A stretch of 64,000 nucleotides of DNA from Pseudothauera hydrothermalis (GTDB lineage Bacteria; Pseudomonadota; Gammaproteobacteria; Burkholderiales; Rhodocyclaceae). Location: NCBI RefSeq assembly GCF_003345255.1, contig NZ_CP029331.1:1860001-1924000 (forward strand). Reading direction: 5' to 3'. Positions within the stretch are counted from its first letter, which is position 1. Each line of letters opens with the position of its first letter. The position numbers and the translations under genes were made by a program. Positions 1 through 9,365 of the stretch are shown here, piece by piece. The notes under the pieces were generated by a model. The model ran no database searches and was not told the DNA's origin. It saw nothing but the letters and a program-made list of their open reading frames with translations.

Positions 1-317
1 CTGGTGGCCATGCCGATCAGGCCGACCACCCACATCCAGAAAACCGCCCCCGGCCCACCAAGAGTGATCGCCACCGCCACGCCAGCGATGTTGCCACCGC
101 CCACGCGGCCGGCCACTGACAGCATCAGCGCCTGGAAAGAGGACAAATGCCCATGCTTGTCGCGCGAGAATGCCTGGTTGGCACTCAAAATGCGGAACAT
201 GCGACCAAAATAGCGCAACTGCACAAAGCGTGAGCTGATCGTAAACAACAGGCCCAGGCCGATCAGCACCACGATCAGCACTTTGCTCCACAACAGATCA
301 TTGAGCAGATCAAGCAT
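1..317 (-). CDS. Sodium:alanine/glycine symporter (AGCS family), N-terminal part
   Basis: Only the first 105 codons lie in the window; the gene runs off its left edge. The ATG at 317 follows a strong GGGGAGGA ribosome site. An amphipathic start (MLDLLNDLLWSKVLIV) leads into a first membrane segment at about residues 10-28. A glycine-rich stretch at about residues 70-95 (GRVGGGNIAGVAVAI, then GGPGAVFWMW) is the family hallmark that lines the sodium/substrate site. AGCS proteins import alanine or glycine with sodium across the inner membrane. Family assignment is firm; the exact amino acid cannot be told from this piece. Confidence 0.88.
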   Translation of the reverse strand, partial: MLDLLNDLLWSKVLIVVLIGLGLLFTISSRFVQLRYFGRMFRILSANQAFSRDKHGHLSSFQALMLSVAGRVGGGNIAGVAVAITLGGPGAVFWMWVVGLIGMAT

Positions 318-472
318 GGCGGCATCCTCCCCATCGGCGGCCCCCATGGCCGATCATGTCGCCCGCAGGGCGTGAGGAATTCGAGAAAGTGTGCATACGG
401 GTCTCCATTGCGGCGCACGGCCGCTGTTGTCGTTTGATATGGAATGCGCATTTGACCAAGCGATAGGCACGG

Positions 473-497
473 ATTGAATTTGCCAAGCTGATTCAAT
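473..497. promoter_or_regulatory. Inverted repeat in the divergent symporter/regulator promoter region
   Basis: ATTGAAT at 473-479 and ATTCAAT at 491-497 form perfect 7-bp arms around an 11-base spacer. The repeat lies about 80 bases before the XRE-type regulator gene and about 160 bases before the divergent symporter gene. It could be an operator, perhaps for the neighbouring regulator, but position is the only support. Confidence 0.3.
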
Positions 498-577
498 TCG
501 TCGCGACTTGACGCACAAAATGCGCCATACTGCGCCACTTTCATTCGCCGCAGCCGCCGCTGCAATAGTTGTCTGCC

Positions 578-1390
578 ATGAACGAAGACTTTGCCCGCAA
601 CCTGCGCCTGCTATGCAGTTACTATCGCTCGATCGCCGAGGTCTGCCGCCGAATCGGCATCAACCGACCGCAATTCAATCGCTATCTGAGCGGACGCCAT
701 CTGCCGGCAGCAAACACGCTGCGCCGTTTCTGCGATTTTTTCGGTGTCGAGGAACACGAGATCATGCTGCCCAGCGCACAATTCCAGCGCCTGGTGCAAG
801 TGCGTCCGCGCAGCGGCGCGGTGCCGGCTTCAAACGCACCCGAAGCGCCCCATTTGGCGCGGCTGCGCGAGATCGGCAGCGCCGGGCTAGACAAGTATCT
901 GGGGTACTACTTCGAGACCTATCTGTCGATGGCCTGCCCGGGACGCATCCTACGCACCCTGGTATGCCTGGAACAGCGCGAGGAAGGAATTTATTACCAG
1001 CGTACCGAGCGGCTGATCGAGCATCCGCGGGAGAAGGCTTATCACGGCATCTACCTAGGCACTGCGCACTTTCTCACCGACCGAATTTTTCTCACCGATT
1101 ATGAGACGCTGACCGGTTTGGAAATCACCCAAACCATTCTTTTTCCCTCGTTCAAGAACCGGGTCACCCGCCTGGCCGGGCTCAAATTGGGTGTGTCGGG
1201 CAGCGGCGAGCGCATGCCGTGTTGCGCCCGGGTCGTGTATGAATATCTCGGCCCACGCATCGACGTGCGTCGCGCCCTGCGGTTATGTGGGCTCTATGAG
1301 ATGGACGATCCTCAGATCGACGAAGCCACCCGGCTTGCGGTCGTCAACACCTCTACCGCTGGTGAGTGGCATTTTCGCGCACGCTTCTGA
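578..1390 (+). CDS. XRE-type helix-turn-helix transcriptional regulator
   Basis: This 270-residue protein starts at the ATG at 578; an in-frame TTG at 569 is less likely. Residues about 5-60 form a Cro/C1-type helix-turn-helix (SIAEVCRRIGINRPQFNRYL, then SGRHLPAANTLRRFCDFFGV). The remaining 200 residues, probably a ligand-sensing or oligomerisation domain, match nothing I can name. It is transcribed away from the amino-acid symporter, so control of that symporter is a reasonable guess but is not shown. A hairpin at 1418-1437 closes the gene. Confidence 0.8.
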   Translation: MNEDFARNLRLLCSYYRSIAEVCRRIGINRPQFNRYLSGRHLPAANTLRRFCDFFGVEEHEIMLPSAQFQRLVQVRPRSGAVPASNAPEAPHLARLREIGSAGLDKYLGYYFETYLSMACPGRILRTLVCLEQREEGIYYQRTERLIEHPREKAYHGIYLGTAHFLTDRIFLTDYETLTGLEITQTILFPSFKNRVTRLAGLKLGVSGSGERMPCCARVVYEYLGPRIDVRRALRLCGLYEMDDPQIDEATRLAVVNTSTAGEWHFRARF

Positions 1391-1417
1391 CGCGCGAAGC
1401 GAGCACAAAACAAAAAA

Positions 1418-1437
1418 CGCCGGCCCGAAGGCCGGCG
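1418..1437. terminator. Intrinsic terminator shared by the regulator (+) and tRNA cluster (-)
   Basis: The 8-bp perfect stem CGCCGGCC/GGCCGGCG has a CGAA loop. On the minus strand it is followed by TTTTTTG and ends the tRNA Pro-Arg-His transcript. On the plus strand the tail is CTTTGTTT, so it probably also serves the XRE-type gene. Confidence 0.85.
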
Positions 1438-1455
1438 CTTTGTTTGCATGATACT

Positions 1456-1532
1456 TGGGGCGACATACCGGTCTCGAACCGGTGACCTTTGGAGCCACAA
1501 TCCAACGCTCTACCAACTGAGCTAATGCCGCC
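1456..1532 (-). tRNA. tRNA-His (GTG)
   Basis: The cloverleaf folds fully: acceptor GCGGCAT/ATGTCGC, D stem GCTC/GAGC, anticodon loop TTGTGGC giving anticodon GTG, and a T arm with TTCGAGA. CCA is encoded. The extra 5' G opposite C73, the identity element of histidine tRNA, is present at 1532. It is the last gene of a three-tRNA transcript. Confidence 0.97.
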
Positions 1533-1579
1533 ACCATCAGGATCTCGGCAAACGCCGAGGCCCGAAAAACTTTTTACTT

Positions 1580-1656
1580 TGGCCTGCCCGGCAGGGATCG
1601 AACCTGCAACCCCCGGCTTAGAAGGCCGGTGCTCTATCCAATTGAGCTACGGGCAG
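1580..1656 (-). tRNA. tRNA-Arg (TCT)
   Basis: Acceptor CTGCCCG/CGGGCAG, anticodon stem CCGGC/GCCGG with loop CTTCTAA (anticodon TCT, reading AGA/AGG), T loop TTCGATC, discriminator G and encoded CCA. It is the middle gene of the Pro-Arg-His cluster. Confidence 0.97.
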
Positions 1657-1683
1657 ATTCCGCGCGGGCATCATGGGGTGAGC

Positions 1684-1760
1684 TGGTCGGGGTGGAGGGA
1701 TTTGAACCCCCGACATCTTGCTCCCAAAGCAAGCGCGCTACCGGACTGCGCTACACCCCG
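1684..1760 (-). tRNA. tRNA-Pro (TGG)
   Basis: Acceptor CGGGGTG/CACCCCG, anticodon stem CTTGC/GCAAG with loop TTTGGGA (anticodon TGG), T loop TTCAAAT and encoded CCA. It is the first gene of the cluster, starting just after a near-consensus promoter. Confidence 0.97.
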
Positions 1761-1770
1761 AGAGCGGCGA

Positions 1771-1799
1771 ATCATACACACTCCACAGAAAGGCGTCAA
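1771..1799 (-). promoter_or_regulatory. Sigma-70 promoter of the tRNA Pro-Arg-His cluster
   Basis: On the minus strand, TTGACG (1794-1799) and TATGAT (1771-1776) are separated by 17 bases. The expected start point lies a few bases before the tRNA-Pro 5' end at 1760. Confidence 0.8.
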
Positions 1800-1967
1800 A
1801 CGTCTGAATGCGACGTCTGAGCACGAACAACTTACCGGCGCAAAACACAGCATATTCCGACGGTCCACGGCGACCGCTAGAAATTTCCCTTTACCGATAT
1901 GCGCGGCTTGCCGGCCCCGAACCTTTCTGCTATTAAAACGCTTCCCTAAAAAACGGAAGTCGTAGTC

Positions 1968-2393
1968 ATGGCAGAAGACATCCTGCACAAGCAGTTTCCG
2001 CCCTATGTTCCCGCCAAGGGCGAGGATTATATGAGCGAGAAGCAGTTGACACACTTCCGTAACATCCTCGACACGCTCAAGCGCGAGCTGATGGACGACA
2101 TCGAACGCACGGTGCACACACTGCAAGACGAAGCCACGGTATTTGCCGACCCCAATGATCGCGCCAGCCAGGAATCGGACATCGCCTTGGAGTTGCGTAA
2201 CCGCGATCGCGAACGCAAACTCATCAAGAAAATCGACGAAGCGCTCAAGCGCATCGAGGACGGCGAGTACGGTTATTGCGACAACTGTGGCGTGGAAATC
2301 GGCCTCAAGCGCCTGGAAGCCCGCCCCACCGCCACGCTGTGTATCGACTGCAAAACGCTGGAGGAAATGCGTGAACGGCAAATCGCCAAGTAA
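1968..2393 (+). CDS. dksA: RNA polymerase-binding transcription factor DksA
   Basis: DksA enters the secondary channel of RNA polymerase and, with ppGpp, resets rRNA and amino-acid promoters during starvation. The 141-residue protein is slightly shorter than the E. coli one because of a shorter N terminus. A coiled coil carries the tip motif DPNDRA (D61 and D64 match the two functional aspartates). It is followed by ELRNRDRERKLIKKI and a four-cysteine zinc finger (C104, C107, C125, C128). It stands alone, with its own terminator at 2431-2449. Confidence 0.97.
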   Translation: MAEDILHKQFPPYVPAKGEDYMSEKQLTHFRNILDTLKRELMDDIERTVHTLQDEATVFADPNDRASQESDIALELRNRDRERKLIKKIDEALKRIEDGEYGYCDNCGVEIGLKRLEARPTATLCIDCKTLEEMRERQIAK

Positions 2394-2430
2394 CCCAGAT
2401 AATTTTCGCGACTGCCGCAACAAATAAAAA

Positions 2431-2449
2431 GGGACGCTCACCGCGTCCC
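2431..2449. terminator. Bidirectional terminator between dksA and pnp
   Basis: The 7-bp stem GGGACGC/GCGTCCC is flanked by AAAA on the left and TTTTGTTG on the right. It can stop dksA on the plus strand and pnp on the minus strand. Confidence 0.85.
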
Positions 2450-2479
2450 TTTTGTTGTTACCGACTTCAAGCGATTGCC

Positions 2480-4582
2480 TTAGCCAGCGTTTTGCGGCTC
2501 CAACAGGGCTTTCATCGACAGACGAATCTTGCCACGCTCATCGGTTTCCAGCACCTTGACCCGTACCACCTGGCCTTCTTTGACATAGTCGGCCACGTTA
2601 TTTATGCGCTCGTTGGCAATCTGGGAGACGTGCAACAGACCGTCACGGCCCGGCATGATGTTCACAATCGCGCCGAAATCGAGCAGACGCACCACGGTGC
2701 CCTCATAGACCTTGCCAACCTCGACCTCGGCGGTAATTGCCTCGATTTTTTCCTTGGCAGCCTGGGCGCTGTCCCCGCTGACTGAGGAGATCGTCACCGT
2801 GCCGTCATCTTCGATTTCGATGACCGCGCCGGTCTCTTCCTGCAGCGCACGGATGACCGCACCACCTTTGCCGATCACGTCGCGGATTTTTTCCGGATTG
2901 ATCTTCATGGTGATCATGCGTGGGGCAAACTCGGAAACCTCGCCACGCGCCGCGCCCAGCGCCGCCTTCATTTTCTCCAGAATATGCAAGCGACCCTCGC
3001 CGGCCTGCGCCAGCGCAACCTGCATGATTTCCTTGGTAATACCCTGGATCTTGATGTCCATTTGCAAGGCGGTAATACCTTTTTCGGTCCCCGCGACCTT
3101 GAAATCCATGTCACCAAGATGATCCTCGTCACCCAGGATGTCGGTCAGCACGGCAAAGCGGTTACCCTCCTTGATCAGCCCCATGGCAATACCGGCGACA
3201 TGCGCTTTCATTGGCACGCCCGCATCCATCAGCGCAAGCGACCCGCCGCACACCGTGGCCATCGAACTAGAGCCGTTGGACTCGGTGATTTCCGACACCA
3301 GGCGGATGGTGTAGCTGAATTCTTCACTGGAGGGCAAAGCAGCCACTAAAGCACGCTTAGCCAGGCGACCGTGACCGACCTCACGGCGCTTGGTCACGCC
3401 AAAGCGGCCGGTCTCCCCGGTGCAAAACGGCGGGAAGTTGTAGTGCAGCATGAAGTTTTCTCGATACTCCCCGGAGATCGCGTCGATGATCTGCTCGTCG
3501 CGACCGGTGCCCAGCGTAGCCACCACCAGCGCCTGGGTCTCGCCACGGGTAAACAGCGCCGAGCCATGCGTGCGCGGCAATACACCGACCCGGATGTCGA
3601 TCGGCCGCACGGTCCGGGTATCGCGCCCGTCGATCCGCGGCTCGCCATTGAGGATACGACTCCTTACGATCTTGGATTCGAGACTGAAAAAGATGTCTTT
3701 GATCTCATTGACCGACGGCGGGTTATCCACCCCTTCGGTCAGTTCCGCAATGACGCGCTTACGGATGTCGGCCAAGCGTTCGCTACGCGCCTGCTTGCTG
3801 GTGATGTTGAACGCCTGCTCCAGATCGGCCTGCGCCAGTTCGGTGATGCGGGCAATCAAGGGTTCATTGACCGGCGGCGGCTGCCAATCCCACTCGGGCT
3901 TGCCGGCGACCTCGACCAGCTCATTGATCGCACGGATGGCGTGCTGCATCTGCTCATGACCAAAAACGACCGCGCCCAGCATGACCTCTTCGGAAAGTTC
4001 CTTGGCTTCCGATTCGACCATCAGCACTGCGGCCTCGGTACCGGCAACCACCAGGTTCAGTTCGCTCGTCTTGAGTTGCTCGGCGGTCGGATTGAGCAAA
4101 TACTGGCCGTTGGCATAGCCTACGCGTGCCGCGCCAATCGGACCATTGAACGGGATGCCAGACAGTGCGAGCGCGGCCGAGGAGCCAATCATTGCCGGAA
4201 TGTCGGGATCGATCTCCGGATTCAGCGACAGCACCGTGGCAATGACCTGCACTTCGTTGTAGAAGCCGTCCGGGAAAAGCGGACGAATCGGACGGTCGAT
4301 CAGCCGGGAAGTCAGGATTTCCTTTTCGGTCGGGCGCCCTTCGCGCTTGAAGAAGCCGCCGGGGATGCGGCCAGCGGCATAGAACTTTTCGACATAATCG
4401 ACCGTCAGCGGAAAGAAATCCTGACCCGGCTTGGCCTCTTTGGCAGCCACGACAGTGGCCAATACCACGGTGTCGTCCATGTTGACGATGACGGCACCGC
4501 CAGCCTGGCGGGCGATTTCCCCGGTTTCCAGCGTAACGGTATGGGCGCCGTAGGCGAATGTTTTTTTGATGGCGTAAGGCAA
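2480..4582 (-). CDS. pnp: Polyribonucleotide nucleotidyltransferase (PNPase)
   Basis: This 3'-5' phosphorolytic exoribonuclease of mRNA decay and small-RNA metabolism forms a trimer and joins the degradosome. The 700 residues are the usual length. Two RNase PH folds (about 10-230 and 310-540, with the [10 protein letters not shown] and [18 protein letters not shown] signatures) flank a helical linker. A KH domain ([15 protein letters not shown], about 560-610) and a C-terminal S1 domain ([20 protein letters not shown], about 622-690) follow. It lies downstream of rpsO, the conserved order in which read-through from rpsO feeds pnp. Confidence 0.98.
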   Translation of the reverse strand: MPYAIKKTFAYGAHTVTLETGEIARQAGGAVIVNMDDTVVLATVVAAKEAKPGQDFFPLTVDYVEKFYAAGRIPGGFFKREGRPTEKEILTSRLIDRPIRPLFPDGFYNEVQVIATVLSLNPEIDPDIPAMIGSSAALALSGIPFNGPIGAARVGYANGQYLLNPTAEQLKTSELNLVVAGTEAAVLMVESEAKELSEEVMLGAVVFGHEQMQHAIRAINELVEVAGKPEWDWQPPPVNEPLIARITELAQADLEQAFNITSKQARSERLADIRKRVIAELTEGVDNPPSVNEIKDIFFSLESKIVRSRILNGEPRIDGRDTRTVRPIDIRVGVLPRTHGSALFTRGETQALVVATLGTGRDEQIIDAISGEYRENFMLHYNFPPFCTGETGRFGVTKRREVGHGRLAKRALVAALPSSEEFSYTIRLVSEITESNGSSSMATVCGGSLALMDAGVPMKAHVAGIAMGLIKEGNRFAVLTDILGDEDHLGDMDFKVAGTEKGITALQMDIKIQGITKEIMQVALAQAGEGRLHILEKMKAALGAARGEVSEFAPRMITMKINPEKIRDVIGKGGAVIRALQEETGAVIEIEDDGTVTISSVSGDSAQAAKEKIEAITAEVEVGKVYEGTVVRLLDFGAIVNIMPGRDGLLHVSQIANERINNVADYVKEGQVVRVKVLETDERGKIRLSMKALLEPQNAG

Positions 4583-4654
4583 GGGATATTCCTTTATCGA
4601 TCAATGCAGCAGACTACAACTGCTTCTTCAGGGATGCCTGCAGCGCAGAAGTGA

Positions 4655-4692
4655 CAAAGCCGGGTCGGCCCGAGGGGCACATCCCGGCTTTG
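4655..4692 (-). terminator. Hairpin between rpsO and pnp (partial terminator or processing site)
   Basis: CAAAGCCGGG (4655-4664) and CCCGGCTTTG (4683-4692) form a 10-bp stem with an 18-base loop that holds a small inner GCCC/GGGC stem. The following minus-strand tail has only three to four U residues. Known rpsO-pnp transcripts carry an attenuating terminator and an RNase III site here. This hairpin fits either role. Confidence 0.65.
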
Positions 4693-4749
4693 CTGGCTTA
4701 GCTTGCCGTGTCCGGCTTCGGCGCTGTCGGACTCGTCACGGCTGAAGGC

Positions 4750-5019
4750 TTACTTGCGCAGACCCAAGCGCTCAATCAGCGTGCGATAGCTGTCGGCGTT
4801 GGTACGCTTCAGATAGTCCAGCAGCTTGCGACGACGGCTGACCATCTTGAGGAGCCCGCGGCGGGAGTGGTGATCCTTGGCGTTGGCCTTGAAGTGCCCG
4901 GTCAGGCCGTTGATGCGCGCAGTCAGAAGGGCCACCTGAACTTCCGGGGAACCGGTGTCGCCCTTGGCGCGCTGATATTCGGCAACGACTTGCGCCTTGG
5001 TAGTGGTATCGAGAGCCAT
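4750..5019 (-). CDS. rpsO: 30S ribosomal protein S15
   Basis: S15 (89 residues, standard length) binds 16S rRNA early and organises the platform of the small subunit. The start is the ATG at 5019 ([10 protein letters not shown]); the frame stays open further upstream but that part is leader. Typical signatures are [20 protein letters not shown] and [20 protein letters not shown]. It has its own promoter at 5062-5091 and lies between truB and pnp. Confidence 0.98.
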   Translation of the reverse strand: MALDTTTKAQVVAEYQRAKGDTGSPEVQVALLTARINGLTGHFKANAKDHHSRRGLLKMVSRRRKLLDYLKRTNADSYRTLIERLGLRK

Positions 5020-5061
5020 GTGCGTGTTTTCTCTGTTATTTCTGTCAATCAGAAGAGGCGG

Positions 5062-5091
5062 ATTATAACGGACGCTTGATATGAATTTCAA
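5062..5091 (-). promoter_or_regulatory. Probable rpsO promoter
   Basis: On the minus strand, TTGAAA (5086-5091) lies 18 bases before a perfect TATAAT (5062-5067). The site sits between truB and rpsO, about 45 bases before the S15 start codon, so rpsO-pnp can be expressed apart from the upstream cluster. Confidence 0.7.
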
Positions 5092-5105
5092 TCACGTCCC
5101 TGTTT

Positions 5106-6026
5106 TTACCCCAGCGCCGAGCCCACCTTGCCGTTTGCCACCAGACGTTTGGGTAATAAACGGCCCTGCCCATCGGTTTGCCCGATTCCCAGAAAACGCC
5201 CGGCGGCATACAGGCGCAGTTGCCCCGCCTTGGTGCCTGGCAAGGGCAACTGACGGCCTTGCATGATCGCTGCAGCGCACACCGCGTCAAGTTCGATAGC
5301 GGGCAAATGGGCAACCAAGGTATCGACCGGCGCCAGCATTGCGTCGCGAGCAGGACCTTCAGGCGCGGCTTCGAGCGCTTCGAGAGTGACCGCCGCGGAC
5401 AAATTCAACGGCCCGATCCGGGTTCTGCGTAGCGCCATCAGGTGAGCGCCACACCCCAAAACCCGACCGAGGTCGACGGCCAAGGTGCGAATGTAGGTGC
5501 CCTTACTACAATCGACGCGCAGGCTGAGCGTATCGCCGTCGCAATCGAGCAACACCAAGGTATGGATGCGCACCAAGCGTGGCGCGCGCTCGACTTCGAT
5601 ACCCGCGCGCGCGTATTCATACAAAGGTTTGCCGTCACGTTTGAGCGCCGAATACATCGGCGGTATCTGCTCGATTTCGCCACGAAAACGCGCCAGCGCC
5701 GACTCCACGGTACGCCGGTCGACCGCCACGGTCGCGGTGGCGATGACTTGGCCTTCGGCATCCCCGGTATCGGTCTCCACCCCGAGTCGCAGAACCGCCT
5801 CGTAACATTTATCGGCCTCGAGCAACAGTTGCGAAAACTTGGTCGCCTCACCGAAGGTGAGCGGCAGCAATCCGGTTGCCATCGGATCTAGGGTACCGGT
5901 ATGCCCGGCCTTGGCGGCTTTGAACAACCACCTGGCGCGTTGCAAGGCAGCATTGGAACTCAAGCCCTGGGGTTTATCGAGCAGCAGCAGACCGTCGACC
6001 GGTCGGCGCGGTGGGCGGGATGACAT
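5106..6026 (-). CDS. truB: tRNA pseudouridine(55) synthase
   Basis: TruB makes the near-universal pseudouridine 55 in the T loop of tRNAs and also acts as a tRNA chaperone. The ATG at 6026 gives 306 residues. A TTG eight codons upstream is possible, but neither start has a clear ribosome site. The catalytic motif HTGTLDPMATG carries Asp47. The KCYEAVLRLGVETDTGDAEG stretch and a C-terminal PUA-like region are present. It follows rbfA in the conserved nusA-infB-rbfA-truB order. Confidence 0.96.
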   Translation of the reverse strand: MSSRPPRRPVDGLLLLDKPQGLSSNAALQRARWLFKAAKAGHTGTLDPMATGLLPLTFGEATKFSQLLLEADKCYEAVLRLGVETDTGDAEGQVIATATVAVDRRTVESALARFRGEIEQIPPMYSALKRDGKPLYEYARAGIEVERAPRLVRIHTLVLLDCDGDTLSLRVDCSKGTYIRTLAVDLGRVLGCGAHLMALRRTRIGPLNLSAAVTLEALEAAPEGPARDAMLAPVDTLVAHLPAIELDAVCAAAIMQGRQLPLPGTKAGQLRLYAAGRFLGIGQTDGQGRLLPKRLVANGKVGSALG

Positions 6027-6101
6027 GCGGTTCAAGAAAAAAAGCGGCAACGACAGGAAGGTCGACGGCAGGAGGGCAACACCACACCCACCGGGTCGCG
6101 C

Positions 6102-6527
6102 TCAATCGTCCGGGGGGGCGCTGTTTTGCCCGGATAGACCAGGCCCCGAGTTCGACTGGGATTGCTGACGCGCTTCGTCCTGGCGCACCGCTTCATCGAT
6201 CAGACGCGACAAGCGACTGCCCTGCTCCAGCGATTTATCGTAGTAAAAATGCAGTGCCGGCGTGGTGTGGATGCGCACCCGCCGGCCCAGTTCGCGGCGC
6301 AAAAAACCGCTGGCGCGCTGCAAACCGGCAAGAATGTCATCCAATCCTTCTTCACCGGTCATGGAAGTGAAAAAGACTTTGGCATGCGCGTAATCCGGCG
6401 TGAGCTCCACGTCGGTAAGCGAGATCATGCCTATGCGCGGGTCCTTCACCTCCAGCCGGATCAACTCGGCCAGCTCGCGGCGGATTTGCTCGGCCACACG
6501 CTGGCCGCGCGAGTACTCCTTGGGCAT
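6102..6527 (-). CDS. rbfA: 30S ribosome-binding factor RbfA
   Basis: This small KH-type factor is needed for 16S rRNA 5'-end maturation and cold adaptation. The ATG at 6527 (MPKEYSRGQRVAEQIRREL) lies 2 bases after the infB stop, implying coupled translation. It has 141 residues with the RbfA pattern VKDPRIGMISLTDVELTPDY and LRRELGRRVRIHTTPALHF. The C-terminal 20 residues are polar and disordered-looking. Confidence 0.96.
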   Translation of the reverse strand: MPKEYSRGQRVAEQIRRELAELIRLEVKDPRIGMISLTDVELTPDYAHAKVFFTSMTGEEGLDDILAGLQRASGFLRRELGRRVRIHTTPALHFYYDKSLEQGSRLSRLIDEAVRQDEARQQSQSNSGPGLSGQNSAPPDD

Positions 6528-6529
6528 GG

Positions 6530-9352
6530 TCAAAGCGTCCTCGCCACTTCGCGCACCTCGAAGATTTCGAGCTGATCGCCTTCGTGGATGTCGTTGTAGT
6601 GCTTCAATTGCAAGCCGCACTCATAGCCGGCCTTGACTTCCTTGACGTCATCCTTGAAGCGCTTGAGCGACTCCAGCTCTCCGGTCCACACCACCACATT
6701 GTTGCGCAGCAGGCGGGCGGAAGAGCCGCGCTTGACCACGCCCTCGAGCACGTAGCAGCCAGCCACCGCGCCGACCTTGGAAATATTGAACACTTGGCGG
6801 ATTTCCACCAGACCGATGATTTCCTCGCGTTTCTCCGGCGCCAGCATGCCAGACAGTGCCGCTTTCACCTCATCCACCGCATCGTAGATGATGTTGTAGT
6901 AACGGATATCGACGCCGAAATTTTCGGCCAGCTTGCGCGCACCCGCGTCGGCGCGGATGTTGAAGCCCAAAATGACCGCACCGGAGGCTTGCGCCAGATT
7001 CACGTCCGATTCGGTGATGCCGCCGACCGCAGCGTGGATGACGTTGACCCGGACCTCATCGGTCGAGAGCTTTTGTAGCGCCTGCACCAGGGCCTCTTGG
7101 GAGCCTTGCACATCCGCTTTGATGATGAGGGACAAGGTCTTGACTTCGCCCTCGGCCATCTGCTCAAACATGTTCTCCAGCTTAGCGGCCTGCTGTTTGG
7201 CCAGCTTGACATCGCGGAACTTGCCTTGACGGAACAGCGCGATTTCACGCGCTTTTTTCTCATCGAGCAGTACGATGGCTTCATCGCCCGCGCCCGGCAC
7301 ATCCGACAAACCGAGAATTTCAACCGGAATCGAAGGGCCGGCCTCGTCAATGGGTTTGCCGTTTTCGTCGAGCATCGCCCGAATACGGCCAAAGGTGGCG
7401 CCGACCAGCAGCACATCACCTTTTCTCAAGGTGCCCGATTGCACCAACATGGAGGCCACCGGGCCGCGCCCCTTGTCTAGGCGCGCTTCGATGATCAACC
7501 CCTTGGCCGGGGTATCCACCGGTGCTTTCAGTTCCAACACTTCGGCCTGCAGCAAGATGGCTTCGAGCAGGTCATCGATCCCCGCACCGGTCTTTGCCGA
7601 CACCGGCACGAACATCACATCCCCGCCATATTCTTCCGGCACTACGCTCTCAGCGATCAGTTCTTGTTTGACACGCTCAGGGTTGGCCTCTGGCTTATCG
7701 ATCTTGTTGACCGCCACCACCAACGGCACGCCAGCGGCCTGAGCGTGGTGGATGGCTTCGCGGGTTTGCGGCATCACGCCGTCATCGGCAGCCACCACCA
7801 GCACCACGATATCGGTGGCTTTGGCACCCCGTGCGCGCATGGCGGTAAAGGCTTCATGGCCCGGGGTATCGAGGAAGGTCAACATGCCGCGCGCGGTCTC
7901 GACATGGTAGGCGCCGATGTGCTGAGTAATGCCGCCATATTCGCCCGCAGCCACTTTGGCGCGGCGAATGTAGTCCAGCAACGAGGTCTTGCCATGGTCG
8001 ACATGACCCATGACCGTCACCACCGGCGCACGCGGCTTGAGTTCGGCGTCCTTGTGCTCGGTACTCTCTTCCAGGAACGCGTCCGGATCGTCGAGCTTGG
8101 CCGCAACCGCCTTGTGGCCCATCTCCTCGACCACGATCATTGCGGTATCCTGATCCAGCACCTGGTTGATGGTGACCATGGTACCCATCTTCATCAGGGT
8201 CTTGATCACCTCGGTCGCCTTGACCGCCATTTTGTGGGCCAGATCCGCCACGGTGATGGTTTCAGGCACGTGCACTTCGCGCACTACCGGCTCGACCGGA
8301 GCCTGGAAACCAGCACGCTCATCGCCGTGGTGGCGACCACCTTGCCGGCCACCGCCTTTGACCCCTTTCCAGCCGCCGCCACCGCCGATTTCGCCGCGCG
8401 TCTTGAGTCCGCCGCGACGCTTGACATCGTCGGTGTCGCGCGCATCGCGCCCGCCGCCCCGTTTGCCCTCTTTGCCGCCTTTGTCATCGGCCTTGGCGGG
8501 GCGATGCAGCGTGCCGCTTGCCCCCTTGGGGGCAGCCTTGGGCTGCTCGGCTTTCTTGGCCTCCGCCCGGGCGCGGGCCGCTTCTTCCATCTTACGGGCT
8601 TCGGCAGCCGCACGCGCCGCGACCTCGCGCTCTTGACGGGCGCGAAGATCGGCCGCCTGACGTTCGAGCAACTCGCGCTGCCGGCGCTCCTCGCGCTCCC
8701 GCGCGGCCAGTTCTTCCTCGCTCAGCAGTGAAGCGATCGACACCGGTGCGGCGGGCTTGGCCGGGGTTGGCGGCTCGTCATGCGCCTTGTCATCGGCGGC
8801 AGGTTCGCTCACCGGTTCGGCGGCTTCGTCTGCCTGCGGCGCCTGAGCAAGCGGCTCCGGCACCGGCTCGGCGACCGGCTCGGGCGCTCTACTGCTCGGG
8901 CTATCCGGCTGAGGTGCCGGTTCGGATGCGGCGACCGGGGCCACGGTGTCCGGCTCGGCGCTCGGTTCGCTCGCCGACACCGGCGCCGGCACGGGAATCG
9001 CAGCAGGTGCGACGCCCACGCTTTCCGCATCAGCCTGTAGCTCGGCAAGCAACTCTTCACGCTTGACGAACGTGCGTTTTTTTCGCACCTCGACCTGTAC
9101 GGTGCGCGCCCGGCCGGTCGAATCGGTGGCGCGGATCTCGGTGGTCTGCTTGCGGGTCAGGGTGATCTTGCCCTTGGGCTCGGTATCGCCATGCGACCGA
9201 CGAAGGTATTCAAGCAACCGGGCTTTGTCCTGTTCGCTCAACAGGTCATCGGCGCCGGTCTTCTCGACACCGGCCCGCCTCAGTTGCTCGAGCAGCACCG
9301 CAGCCGGCATTTTGAGTTCGCCGGCAAACTGGGTCACGCTCATCTGTTCCAT
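6530..9352 (-). CDS. infB: Translation initiation factor IF-2
   Basis: This GTPase places initiator fMet-tRNA on the 30S subunit and drives subunit joining. Its 940 residues are typical of betaproteobacteria. An N-terminal IF2N fold ([13 protein letters not shown]) comes first. A long Ala/Pro/Glu-rich linker (about 100-230), a charged Arg/Ala helix (about 230-290) and a Gly/Arg-rich stretch (about 300-345) follow. The G domain starts with GHVDHGKT at residues 449-456, with DTPGHEAF and NKID after it. Domains II, III and the fMet-tRNA-binding C domain complete it. A GGGAGGGC ribosome site precedes the ATG. Confidence 0.98.
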   Translation of the reverse strand: MEQMSVTQFAGELKMPAAVLLEQLRRAGVEKTGADDLLSEQDKARLLEYLRRSHGDTEPKGKITLTRKQTTEIRATDSTGRARTVQVEVRKKRTFVKREELLAELQADAESVGVAPAAIPVPAPVSASEPSAEPDTVAPVAASEPAPQPDSPSSRAPEPVAEPVPEPLAQAPQADEAAEPVSEPAADDKAHDEPPTPAKPAAPVSIASLLSEEELAAREREERRQRELLERQAADLRARQEREVAARAAAEARKMEEAARARAEAKKAEQPKAAPKGASGTLHRPAKADDKGGKEGKRGGGRDARDTDDVKRRGGLKTRGEIGGGGGWKGVKGGGRQGGRHHGDERAGFQAPVEPVVREVHVPETITVADLAHKMAVKATEVIKTLMKMGTMVTINQVLDQDTAMIVVEEMGHKAVAAKLDDPDAFLEESTEHKDAELKPRAPVVTVMGHVDHGKTSLLDYIRRAKVAAGEYGGITQHIGAYHVETARGMLTFLDTPGHEAFTAMRARGAKATDIVVLVVAADDGVMPQTREAIHHAQAAGVPLVVAVNKIDKPEANPERVKQELIAESVVPEEYGGDVMFVPVSAKTGAGIDDLLEAILLQAEVLELKAPVDTPAKGLIIEARLDKGRGPVASMLVQSGTLRKGDVLLVGATFGRIRAMLDENGKPIDEAGPSIPVEILGLSDVPGAGDEAIVLLDEKKAREIALFRQGKFRDVKLAKQQAAKLENMFEQMAEGEVKTLSLIIKADVQGSQEALVQALQKLSTDEVRVNVIHAAVGGITESDVNLAQASGAVILGFNIRADAGARKLAENFGVDIRYYNIIYDAVDEVKAALSGMLAPEKREEIIGLVEIRQVFNISKVGAVAGCYVLEGVVKRGSSARLLRNNVVVWTGELESLKRFKDDVKEVKAGYECGLQLKHYNDIHEGDQLEIFEVREVARTL

Positions 9353-9365
9353 CTATGCCCTCCCG

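Noticed and set aside
275-565. 96-codon minus-strand open frame before the symporter gene
   Set aside because: It overlaps the true symporter start in another frame and has no ribosome site or family resemblance.
1671-2441. 256-codon minus-strand open frame over tRNA-Pro and dksA
   Set aside because: It reads through a tRNA gene and antisense to dksA.
3371-4654. Long open frame of 427 codons on the plus strand
   Set aside because: It is antisense to pnp, whose domains are certain; GC-rich codon bias opens such frames by chance.
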